Assembly (NCBI GenBank): GCA_937928615.1
Contig: CALFWI010000078.1
Span: 1-42,793 of the forward strand
Origin: an uncultured Saprospiraceae bacterium
GTDB taxonomy: Bacteria; Bacteroidota; Bacteroidia; Chitinophagales; Saprospiraceae
Reading direction: 5' to 3'
Length of the DNA stretch: 42,793 bases
Shown here: in pieces, positions 35,301 through 42,793 of the stretch
Numbering within the stretch: the first letter of the stretch is position 1
Layout: each line of letters begins with the position of its first letter
Position numbers and translations under genes: made by a program
Notes under the pieces: generated by a model
The model's input: only the letters and a program-made list of their open reading frames with translations
The model's database searches: none
Told to the model about the DNA's origin: nothing

Positions 35301-36209
35301 AGTGTAAGCAGTATTGTTTAAAGAGTTTTGATTGTTAATCCGCTTACCTTGGCCCGCATTAATTTTTAGGAAATAATAATTATTGACATCGTAAATATTG
35401 GTTTCCTGATTAAACAAAGCTTCTGTTGCGCTATATCTCCATTTATTAGCGGCTTCTCCATAAAATAAGATGTAATCTCCATTATCAAATTTACCATCAC
35501 TTTCTCCTATAATTTCAATGGCATTTTCCTGTAAATCATCATATCTGAAGCTAGCTATGGTTCTAGGTAAAATACCTCCACCATTTCCATAAATTTTTAT
35601 AGTGGTGGGGTCAATATTATCAATGTCAATATTTAAAGTTTCTTTCAAAAAATTATAATCTATTTTCTGAATACCAGTTTTGGATACGGCTATTTTATAA
35701 ATCATTCCATCTCTGAGAATAGAATTAAAGGCATGTTCTGTATTCCTTGAGCTGGCTTGTTGAGGCACAGGTAAAAAATCAATTTTCAATTCAAAGGAAA
35801 TTAATTTTTCGTAGCGATTTCCTTTTTTGACAATCGGAATAAAGAATACTTTGCCATAATGTTGATTGCGGTCTAATTCTACAGTCGTCCCAATTTGGAT
35901 AGTTTCTTTTAAAAAATCATCTTCAGGAACGGTTAATTTATCAAGTGGCTCAAATTTCGCATTAATAATAGTTGCTTTTATTGTTCCATTATTACCCAAA
36001 GGAAACCTTTCAGAAAAAACAGGTAGCGTAGGATGTTTTGGGTTTGAATAACTATCCTTGAAGGTCCAAATTTGTTTTTCAAAATTCCCTGTTGGATTAT
36101 GAATAACTGGTGCTGTTGCCCAATTCAATTGCTTTTGAACAGTCAAAGAGCGCTGTGCCCAACTGTTAATTGAAAAAAATAAGAAAAGTAATATTGTGAA
36201 AATTCTCAT
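32367..36209 (-). CDS. porU: Type IX secretion system sortase PorU (C25 gingipain-like)
   Basis: 1280 aa with signal peptide; ADLLIVYPAEFESAALQLAEHRRNYNGFEVHTVLVDDIYNEFSSGRVDPTAIRDFVK, FNYLLLLGDGSFDYKN, LNYLGHGGSKGWTQERVL, LLVTATCSFTGYDDAK; adjacent to porV. Confidence 0.94.
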   Translation of the reverse strand: MRIFTILLFLFFSINSWAQRSLTVQKQLNWATAPVIHNPTGNFEKQIWTFKDSYSNPKHPTLPVFSERFPLGNNGTIKATIINAKFEPLDKLTVPEDDFLKETIQIGTTVELDRNQHYGKVFFIPIVKKGNRYEKLISFELKIDFLPVPQQASSRNTEHAFNSILRDGMIYKIAVSKTGIQKIDYNFLKETLNIDIDNIDPTTIKIYGNGGGILPRTIASFRYDDLQENAIEIIGESDGKFDNGDYILFYGEAANKWRYSATEALFNQETNIYDVNNYYFLKINAGQGKRINNQNSLNNTAYTTNAFTDYARIEEELINLLDNFSQGQGTGKAWYGDLYETIRERTYSDFSFPNIITNEPGNIKATFAGRSSSSTSFSATVGGTPFSATIRRTNTGDVEDDYAHIGSINESFIPNSENLPVTIEYPNSASSTGWLDFIQLNVRRSLVFSGNQMPFRDPTTLNFPTSTFEVSNFSNTLTIWDISDPLIPKNQQFNLNGTTASFGLNTNELKEFIAFEPNSSFETPSAIGNIPNQNIHEIASADLLIVYPAEFESAALQLAEHRRNYNGFEVHTVLVDDIYNEFSSGRVDPTAIRDFVKMVTDRSPKFNYLLLLGDGSFDYKNIKRLDNPSSFIPVYETDESLQPIEGFPTDDYYALLSDNEGANLRGALDIAVGRIPAKTSGEAQAVIRKIINYETNPKTLGNWRLNQTFMADDEDSSIHQRQANGVATKVDTLYDVYNVNKIFLDAFQQVTTPGGQRYPAANEALNNEIFKGVLILNYLGHGGSKGWTQERVLQINDILNWTNFDKLPLLVTATCSFTGYDDAKFVTAGEEAILNPNGGAIGLFTTVRAVYSSQNERLTRAVFNQIYEKVDGVHPPIGEIMRLGKNSNSADTTNINARKFTLIGDPSMQLALPKLDIITTKINDKPIDATVADTLQALEKVTVEGFIADATGHPMTTFNGKIFPTVFDKKVTVSNLMNDNTSRVLPFDIQKNVLFKGTASVTNGRFQFTFVIPKDINYEYGFGKISYYAENGAIDAAGFYNNVIIGGTKADAIVDNEGPEIAVFMNDSTFVFGGTTNANPTLLVLLSDENGINVSGTSIGHDLTGVLDNNTQNTFLLNEFYEAAQDDHTSGIVQFPLSDLALGVHQIKIKAWDVFNNSSEGITEFLVAESEDAALERVLNYPNPFTSTTQFQFLHNLSPGQSMEVQVRIFTVSGRLVKTLDAQAISDGNQVSGIDWDGKDEYGGNLARGTYVYKVSVRPSTSNGIGKIVNSDFQKLVILK

Positions 36210-36658
36210 AAAACAACATTGAAGTATTAAATTAGAATAGAGCGCAGAGATTAGAGAAAAGAGATTTTAGAGTAGGATAATAACAAATTTTTGTATCAAA
36301 AAACCTGTAAACAGTTGCCACTTGAATTTTATCTCTATTAGTTCAATGAAATGGTATTTATTCTCTAATCCATTAAAACAGGTCTACATATGTATTAACT
36401 GTTATCTACTTAAAAACGCTAATAGCACAAAGCTATTGTTAACAAAAAGGTTGATAAAAGTTAAAATTCTTTCTTTTTAGCGTCTGGTAGTTAGCATAAT
36501 CGTTTCATTTTAAATTAAAATAATTACATTTTGGTTTTGAATGTTTATTTTGTAGCTTGTAACTATAAAAACACTCCTTGAACAATTATTTAGAACCTAT
36601 ATAATAGATAGACAAAGTTAACTCAATTTTTTTTGGCAATAACTTTAATCATCAGTCA

Positions 36659-37663
36659 ATGCTAAGACAGTTATTTCTTTTTTTAAGCATCATTTCTTTT
36701 CTTTTTATCAATGAGGTAAAAGGACAGGATCCTATTTTTTCTCAATTCTATGCAGCGCCTTTGCAGTTGAATCCGGCCTTTGCAGGTAATACTTATGCGC
36801 CTTTTATTTCTGTAAATTATAGAAATCAATGGTCTGGATTTAATAGTTTTAAAACCTATAACACTTACGCAGCTTCTTTTAGTCAATTTATAGAAGGTTT
36901 AAATAGTGGTATTGGATTGATGATTCAATCAGACAATGCAGGAGATGGCATTTATAAAAACACAAGAGTTAGTGCTATTTATAGTTATAAAGTACAAGTA
37001 AATCAAGATTTTGCGATTAAATTTGGGATAGAAGGGACTGCCGTACAAAATAGATTAGACTGGAATAAATTGGTTTTCCCTGACCAGATAGATCCAACTG
37101 GAGAGATTAACTTTCCAACCAATGAAGTTGCGCCTAATAATTTGAGTAAAAACTATATAGATTTATCCACTGGTTTTTTAGCTTATAGTAAATTATTTTA
37201 TGGAGGCGTAACAATTAAACACTTGAATACGCCTGATGAAAGCTTATTAGCTATAAATAGCAACATCAATAGCGGATTGCCCGTTAGGTTGTCTGTACAT
37301 GGAGGTGCACAGTTTCCTTTATTTGCAGATAATAGAGGAAATTCTACCACCTTTATTGCGCCTAGTGTAATGTATGTCAAACAAGGAGATTTTGGGCAAG
37401 TAAATGCAGGAGCTTATTTCGGCTTTGGTTCGTTTTTTGCAGGAGGATGGTATAGGCATGCGTTCACGAATTCCGATGCAATGATTGGTTTAATTGGCAT
37501 TCAGAAAGGAGCTATGAAATTTGGGTACAGTTACGATTTTACCGTTTCTGGATTGACCGCTGGAACAACAGGAGGAACGCATGAATTTTCTTTTATCATC
37601 AATTTAGATCATAATCGACCTCGTAAAAAAGATTATAATGATTGTTTTGAAATATTTAGGTAA
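36659..37663 (+). CDS. PorP/SprF family type IX secretion system membrane protein
   Basis: QDPIFSQFYAAPLQLNPAFAGNTYAPFISVNYRNQWSGF; C-terminal barrel ...GGTHEFSFIINLDHNRPRKKDYNDCFEIFR. Confidence 0.93.
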   Translation: MLRQLFLFLSIISFLFINEVKGQDPIFSQFYAAPLQLNPAFAGNTYAPFISVNYRNQWSGFNSFKTYNTYAASFSQFIEGLNSGIGLMIQSDNAGDGIYKNTRVSAIYSYKVQVNQDFAIKFGIEGTAVQNRLDWNKLVFPDQIDPTGEINFPTNEVAPNNLSKNYIDLSTGFLAYSKLFYGGVTIKHLNTPDESLLAINSNINSGLPVRLSVHGGAQFPLFADNRGNSTTFIAPSVMYVKQGDFGQVNAGAYFGFGSFFAGGWYRHAFTNSDAMIGLIGIQKGAMKFGYSYDFTVSGLTAGTTGGTHEFSFIINLDHNRPRKKDYNDCFEIFR

Positions 37664-37931
37664 TAAGGGTTGAAGCAGTATCAACCAATTGCTACCAAGT
37701 GCAAATCTCCCCAACAATTCACATTAGTCATAGAGCAGCAAATTTTTCTAATAAATTTTGTAAAATACCATTCATATCTAGAAGAGATATTTTCCAAATT
37801 GAATTTTATCAATACTTTTGCAAACTGCTTTACAAAATAGCGACTTGATTAGATAAGAAAATCAAATCTTTTCCGTTAATACTTTTGTATTAAGGTAAGT
37901 TGAAAGAAATCTACCTTTATAAATAAGGTTT

Positions 37932-37974
37932 GATGAAAAGTAAGGAATCAATTTTCAATTGCTTCTTTTCATCA
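37932..37974. promoter_or_regulatory. Inverted repeat GATGAAAAG ... CTTTTCATC in the porP-gldJ intergenic region
   Basis: 9-bp outer arms plus inner AATT complementarity. Confidence 0.45.
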
Positions 37975-38064
37975 ATATTAAATTAAATTTTTTATTCTTT
38001 TGGCGAAAAAATCGACTACTTACAAAGGGAATTATTCGCCAATATATCATCAAATAGAACGTCA

Positions 38065-39567
38065 ATGAATAGGCTGCTAAAACTAAGCGTATCACTTTTG
38101 GTCTTCACTGCCTTACTTACTGCCTGTGGCAGAAAAGAAAAATCAGCTGCAACTGGTTGGAATTATAATGACCAAAAATCAGGTGGATTTGAAAAACTAA
38201 ATTACGAAGGACAGGACACTGGTCCTAACTTGGTATTAGTGGAAGGAGGAACTTTCACGATGGGACAAACTGACCAAGATGTCACTTTTGAATGGAATAA
38301 CATACCGAGAAGAGTAACTGTTAACTCTTTTTATATGGATGAAACGGAAGTTAGAAATATTGACTACCGAGAATACTTATATTGGTTAGATCGTGTTTAT
38401 GGCGAATCTTATCCAGAAGTATTGAAGAAAGCAGAACCAGACCAATTAGTTTGGAGAGATGAATTATCTTTTAACGAGCCAATGGTGGAAAACTATTTCC
38501 GACACCCTTCTTATGATGATTATCCTGTAGTAGGGGTGACTTGGGAACAAGCAAATGAGTTTTGTTACTGGAGAACCAATCGGGTAAATGAGATGATTTT
38601 AACAGCTAAAGGAATTTTGAATCAGAATCCAGAACAAAAGGATGAAGATAGTTTTGATACAGGTTCTTATCTTGCTGGACAATATCAAGGAGATGTTCGT
38701 AAAAATAAAAAAGATTTAGCAACAGGTGGTGAAAGAGCGGTTAGGTATGAAGATGGTATTTTATTACCTTCTTACCGACTACCAACGGAAGCGGAATGGG
38801 AATATGCTGCTTTGGCTTTAAGAGGTAATATGGCGTCTGAAAAGGATGAAAGAATTACTACTTTTAGAATTTATCCTTGGGATGGTAATACCGTTCGTTA
38901 CCAAAAGAGAGATAAATACCAAGGGGAGATTTTAGCTAACTTCAAGAGAGGTGGTGGTGATTATATGGGTGTCGCAGGTAACTTAAATGATGAATCTGCT
39001 TTCCCTGCACCAGTAAGACAGTATTTACCAAACGATTTTGGTTTATATAATATGGCAGGTAATGTAAGTGAATGGGTATTGGATTTATACAGACCAATGA
39101 CATCTAAAGACCTTAGAGATGGGGACAATCACGATTTGAATCCATTTAGAGGAAATGCTTTTAAAACGTTGGAATTAGATCAAGACGGTGCAGCAGTTGA
39201 AAAAGATAGTTTAGGTCGATTGAGATATAGAGCGGAGGAAGATGATGAAGTAGCCAATAGAGAAAACTACAAAAGAGGTCAAGTATTTAATTACTTAGAT
39301 GGAGATAAAGAATCTGAAGTATTCTATTCTTACGGAAAGACCACTTTAATTAGTGATAAAGCAAGAGTTGTAAAAGGAGGTTCTTGGGCGGATAGAGCTT
39401 ATTGGTTATCTCCAGGTGCAAGAAGATTTAAAGAAGAAGACAAGGGAGATAGAACGATTGGTTTCCGTTGTGCGATGACTAGAAATGGTGGACCAACAGG
39501 AAATGAAGATAATGCAGGAAAGAGCTTTAAATCTAAGAAAAAGAAAAGTAAGAGAAGATATAAATAA
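38065..39567 (+). CDS. gldJ: Gliding motility/T9SS lipoprotein GldJ-like (SUMF1/FGE-sulfatase fold)
   Basis: Lipobox LLTACGRKEK; VLVEGGTFTMGQTDQDVTFEWNNIPRRVTVNSFYMDETEV; LPTEAEWEYAAL; VVKGGSWADRAYWLSPGARRF; followed by murF. Confidence 0.9.
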   Translation: MNRLLKLSVSLLVFTALLTACGRKEKSAATGWNYNDQKSGGFEKLNYEGQDTGPNLVLVEGGTFTMGQTDQDVTFEWNNIPRRVTVNSFYMDETEVRNIDYREYLYWLDRVYGESYPEVLKKAEPDQLVWRDELSFNEPMVENYFRHPSYDDYPVVGVTWEQANEFCYWRTNRVNEMILTAKGILNQNPEQKDEDSFDTGSYLAGQYQGDVRKNKKDLATGGERAVRYEDGILLPSYRLPTEAEWEYAALALRGNMASEKDERITTFRIYPWDGNTVRYQKRDKYQGEILANFKRGGGDYMGVAGNLNDESAFPAPVRQYLPNDFGLYNMAGNVSEWVLDLYRPMTSKDLRDGDNHDLNPFRGNAFKTLELDQDGAAVEKDSLGRLRYRAEEDDEVANRENYKRGQVFNYLDGDKESEVFYSYGKTTLISDKARVVKGGSWADRAYWLSPGARRFKEEDKGDRTIGFRCAMTRNGGPTGNEDNAGKSFKSKKKKSKRRYK

Positions 39568-39586
39568 ATAATCTGTGCTTATTTAA

Positions 39587-39634
39587 AAAATAAAAAGCCT
39601 TTGTGTAGTAATTACGCAAAGGCTTTTTTATTTT
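39587..39634. terminator. Bidirectional-type terminator AAAATAAAAAGCCTTTGTGTA ... TACGCAAAGGCTTTTTTATTTT
   Basis: Long stem with flanking A/T runs downstream of gldJ. Confidence 0.8.
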
Positions 39635-39688
39635 GGGGCTTTTCAGAAATATAGATTTTGGAAACCATTAGCCTTACACGTTTTAGAT

Positions 39689-40987
39689 ATGAGCATAACG
39701 GCACTTTATAAACTATTTTTAGACCATCCAACGGTCTGTACCGATACTAGAAAAATTGAACAGGGTTGCTTATTTTTTGCCTTAAAAGGAGCAAATTTTG
39801 ATGGTAATAAATTTGCTAGAAAAGCCATTGAACAAGGAGCGGCTTATGCTGTAATTGATGATGTAGCCATGACATCACATGAGCAAATAATTTTAGTAGC
39901 CGACGTATTGTCCACTTTGCAAGCTTTGGCAACCCATCATAGAAAACAATTCGAGATTCCAGTAATAGGCATAACAGGAACAAATGGAAAAACGACGACT
40001 AAAGAATTAATAAGTGTTGTCTTAGCTAGTCATTACGCTACTCATTTTACAAGAGGAAATTTTAATAATCATATTGGGGTACCGCTGACTTTATTATCCA
40101 TGCCTGCGGATACAGAAGTAGCAATTATCGAAATGGGCGCAAATCATGTGGGAGAGATTGATTTTCTGTGCCAAATAGCTGCGCCAACTCATGGTTTAAT
40201 TACCAATGTAGGCGAAGCACATTTGGAAGGTTTTGGTAGTTTTGAAGGCGTGAAACAGGCCAAAGGCGAACTTTATAAATACTTAGAAAAAAATAGAGGC
40301 TTAGCTTTTATTAATAAAAACGAAGGGCATTTACAAGAAATGGCAGGGGAGGATTTATACAGAGTGCTTTATACACAAAGTGCCGAACCGAATTTAAAAG
40401 TCCCCATTTTTGAGACGAAGATGGCTGCTGCCAATCCTTTTATTGAAGTAGCTTATTTATCAAAAGAAGGAATCTCTCAAACCATCCAAAGTCAATTAAT
40501 TGGCCTATATAATTTTAATAATATCATGACCGCCATTACTTTGGGGCGATATTTTAAAGTACCATATAAGAAAATTAAGCAAGCAATTGAAAGTTATGCG
40601 CCAACTAATAATCGGTCTCAAATCATAGAAAAAGATACGAATAAATTTCTATTGGATGCTTATAATGCTAATGTGACGAGCATGACTAAAGCAATAGAAA
40701 GTTTTGCGAGTTATGAGGGACAGCAAAAAGTTGCTATTTTAGGAGATATGCTAGAATTAGGTATTTATAGCAAAGAGGCTCACGAAAAAATCATTCAGTT
40801 AACACAAAAGTTAGGTATCGAAACATGGACGGTTGGACAAGAGTTCAGCAAGTTGAAAAGTAAAGGGGTCAAACAATTTGAAAATACCGAAGCTTTAAAA
40901 AAGTGGTTTTGGGCGCAATCTTTTGAAAACACTTTTTTCTTATTGAAAGGATCTAGAGGAATTGGTTTGGAACGGTTACTTAAATAA
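39689..40987 (+). CDS. murF: UDP-N-acetylmuramoyl-tripeptide--D-alanyl-D-alanine ligase
   Basis: TDTRKIEQGCLFFALKGANFDGNKFA; GITGTNGKTTTKELI; NFNNHIGVPLTLL; EMGANHVGEI; DAYNANVTSM; LGDMLELG. Confidence 0.95.
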   Translation: MSITALYKLFLDHPTVCTDTRKIEQGCLFFALKGANFDGNKFARKAIEQGAAYAVIDDVAMTSHEQIILVADVLSTLQALATHHRKQFEIPVIGITGTNGKTTTKELISVVLASHYATHFTRGNFNNHIGVPLTLLSMPADTEVAIIEMGANHVGEIDFLCQIAAPTHGLITNVGEAHLEGFGSFEGVKQAKGELYKYLEKNRGLAFINKNEGHLQEMAGEDLYRVLYTQSAEPNLKVPIFETKMAAANPFIEVAYLSKEGISQTIQSQLIGLYNFNNIMTAITLGRYFKVPYKKIKQAIESYAPTNNRSQIIEKDTNKFLLDAYNANVTSMTKAIESFASYEGQQKVAILGDMLELGIYSKEAHEKIIQLTQKLGIETWTVGQEFSKLKSKGVKQFENTEALKKWFWAQSFENTFFLLKGSRGIGLERLLK

Positions 40988-41094
40988 ATATGAATATCAA
41001 AGGCTTATACTTGCTAATTGTATGGTGATAACCAGCAACTAAAATAAGTATAATCTTTATCAAAGGCTTATGAATTGAATCACTAAATAGAGGG

Positions 41095-41766
41095 TTAAAA
41101 AGGTAGGCCATCTTCTGAATCATCAAAATCTAAATCTTCATCAAAATCATCTTCATCTAAAAAATCTCCGAAGTCAGCATCTTCTTCATAGGCGATGTAT
41201 TTACGCCAATCATCTCCGTATCTTCTTTTTAGCATATATTCTTCATAAGGGTCAATATGGTAATCGGTATCTTCTTGTTCATCTTCTTCAAACTTCTCAA
41301 AGAAAGCTTCAAAAAAAGCGCAATGACAATATTTTTCGCCTAATAAGCATTCGGATTTATTAGGTTGTCCTTTTTTATCACAAAATTCAAAGAAGAAGTA
41401 ATTAGCCTTGAGCATGGGTACTTCTTGTCGAAATCGTTCTCGAATAACCCGATATTGAATTCTATCAGGTACTTCTATTTGGAATACCGCAGAGCAGTTA
41501 TAAACATCGAGCATATGTTTAATCGCACTTAATAAAGTACTAACTTGACTATCGGTTAATCTACTTTCTGGCGGGAATTGTTCTTTTTTTAAATTGGTCC
41601 ATTCTTCAAGCGATTTAGTTGGCGCATTTTCTGGGTCTTCCATCCATGGCAATACCCCAAATTCATCGTCAGCTTCTTCCTCCAAGGGATACCACGGTTC
41701 AGGGACATTTTTGGTCGCAATTTCGATGTCTGTTAGTAATTGATTGATGTATCGTTGTAGGCCCAT
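41095..41766 (-). CDS. Conserved-looking hypothetical protein with acidic C-terminus
   Basis: 223 aa; Cys/His-containing CDKKGQPNKSECLLGEKYCHC and C-terminal DEDDFDEDLDFDDSEDG. Confidence 0.75.
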   Translation of the reverse strand: MGLQRYINQLLTDIEIATKNVPEPWYPLEEEADDEFGVLPWMEDPENAPTKSLEEWTNLKKEQFPPESRLTDSQVSTLLSAIKHMLDVYNCSAVFQIEVPDRIQYRVIRERFRQEVPMLKANYFFFEFCDKKGQPNKSECLLGEKYCHCAFFEAFFEKFEEDEQEDTDYHIDPYEEYMLKRRYGDDWRKYIAYEEDADFGDFLDEDDFDEDLDFDDSEDGLPF

Positions 41767-41869
41767 TTAGGTATAATCAACTTAGGATTATGGTCAAATA
41801 TGCACCTAAATTAGTAAAAAACATTAAAAGACCAAAAAGATAAGGGATTAATTTCTAAGTTTTTATCAA

Positions 41870-42793
41870 CTAAATCTCGTTATCCTTACTTTCTTTTTTT
41901 TCTAATTCTCTAATTCGTTTTTCTAATTTGGGCAATTGTCGAAATAAAGCATAAGATCGTAAATAATCTTGATAGGAAAGTGCAGGATAACCATATACTT
42001 TACTACCTACTTCCTTAATAGAAGCAGCTACTCCACTTTGTGCTTGTACTTTTACATGGTCTGCTATTTGAATATGACCGACAAACCCCGCTTGCCCCCC
42101 TATTTGACATTGGTTTCCAATACTAGTACTACCCGCAACGCCTGTTTGTGCTGCAATTACAGTGTTTTCTCCAATGCTGACATTATGAGCAATCTGTACA
42201 AGGTTGTCCAATTTTGTTCCTTTTTTAATAAGGGTCTGCCCCATCGTAGCTCTATCAATGACAGTATTAGCACCGATTTCTACATGATCTTCTAGAATGA
42301 CGATGCCTACTTGGGGAATTTTTTCATAAGTTCCATCTGGTTGAGGGGCAAAACCAAAGCCATCACTACCAATTACCGCATTTGCATGAATGATGCAATT
42401 ATCTCCAATTTGGCAATGATGGTATATTTTAACCCCAGGATAAATAAGGACATTTTTACCAATAACAACCCCAGTCCCAACGAAAACTTGCGGATAAATT
42501 CGACAATTATCCCCAATTATTACTTCTTTATCAATAACTGTGAAATCTCCTATGGTCATTTGTTGACCTAACTGCACAGTAGGATGAATGAAAGCAGCAG
42601 TAGAAATTGCTTGTGTAGGGTGGACGGAAGCTTCATAAAATTGTAGGAATTTGGTAATAGCGCTGTAGACATCTTTTACTTTTATCAAAGTTGAAGAAAT
42701 TGCTTTAGTTGCTTTGAAGTCCTCACTCACTAATATTGCGGTCGCTTGCGTCTCGTATACATAAGGTTCATATTTTGAATTAGATAAAAAAGT
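41870..42793 (-). CDS. lpxD: UDP-3-O-(3-hydroxymyristoyl)glucosamine N-acyltransferase (5' end beyond the right edge)
   Basis: Hexapeptide repeats, YHHCQIGDNCIIHANAVIGSDGFGFAPQPDGTYEKIPQVG. Frame stays open past the track's ATG (42730) to the edge: ..FLSNSKYEPYVYETQATAILVSEDFKA, so the true start is outside. Confidence 0.95.
   Translation of the reverse strand, partial: TFLSNSKYEPYVYETQATAILVSEDFKATKAISSTLIKVKDVYSAITKFLQFYEASVHPTQAISTAAFIHPTVQLGQQMTIGDFTVIDKEVIIGDNCRIYPQVFVGTGVVIGKNVLIYPGVKIYHHCQIGDNCIIHANAVIGSDGFGFAPQPDGTYEKIPQVGIVILEDHVEIGANTVIDRATMGQTLIKKGTKLDNLVQIAHNVSIGENTVIAAQTGVAGSTSIGNQCQIGGQAGFVGHIQIADHVKVQAQSGVAASIKEVGSKVYGYPALSYQDYLRSYALFRQLPKLEKRIRELEKKESKDNEI

Noticed and set aside
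40995-41072. Short direct repeat TATCAAAGGCTTAT after murF
   Set aside because: Two 13-14 nt copies in AT-rich intergenic DNA; too little to support a function.
41969-42571. Plus-strand ORFs 41969-42295 and 42311-42571
   Set aside because: Antisense to lpxD hexapeptide repeats; no supporting motifs.

Overview
The window looks like chromosomal DNA from a Bacteroidota (Saprospiraceae-like) bacterium; the lineage is inferred from T9SS/gliding genes, the TAnnTTTG-type -7 motif and codon/AT style. Core genes: ileS (5' part, runs off the left edge), an ABC-F ATPase, RluA-type pseudouridine synthase, PBP1A-type bifunctional PBP, hemA, an amidophosphoribosyltransferase, porV-porU, porP/sprF, gldJ, murF, and lpxD (runs off the right edge). 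There is one tRNA-Gln(TTG). Accessory content: (i) an ECF sigma factor / TPR-bearing membrane anti-sigma pair, divergent from an unknown protein and an envelope TPR-CHAT caspase-like protein, with paired palindromes in the divergent promoter region and a small beta/gamma-crystallin-like protein nearby; (ii) a Fic-wHTH protein with three alternating half-sites upstream; (iii) a roughly 1.3-1.6 kb block rich in inverted repeats around a recombinase-HTH-like ORF (20.1-21.7 kb); (iv) a near-perfect palindrome inserted in frame in a PLP-dependent deaminase/desulfhydrase gene; (v) several dispersed intergenic repeat families. No CRISPR array or rRNA was seen. All family calls come from reading motifs, without database searches.
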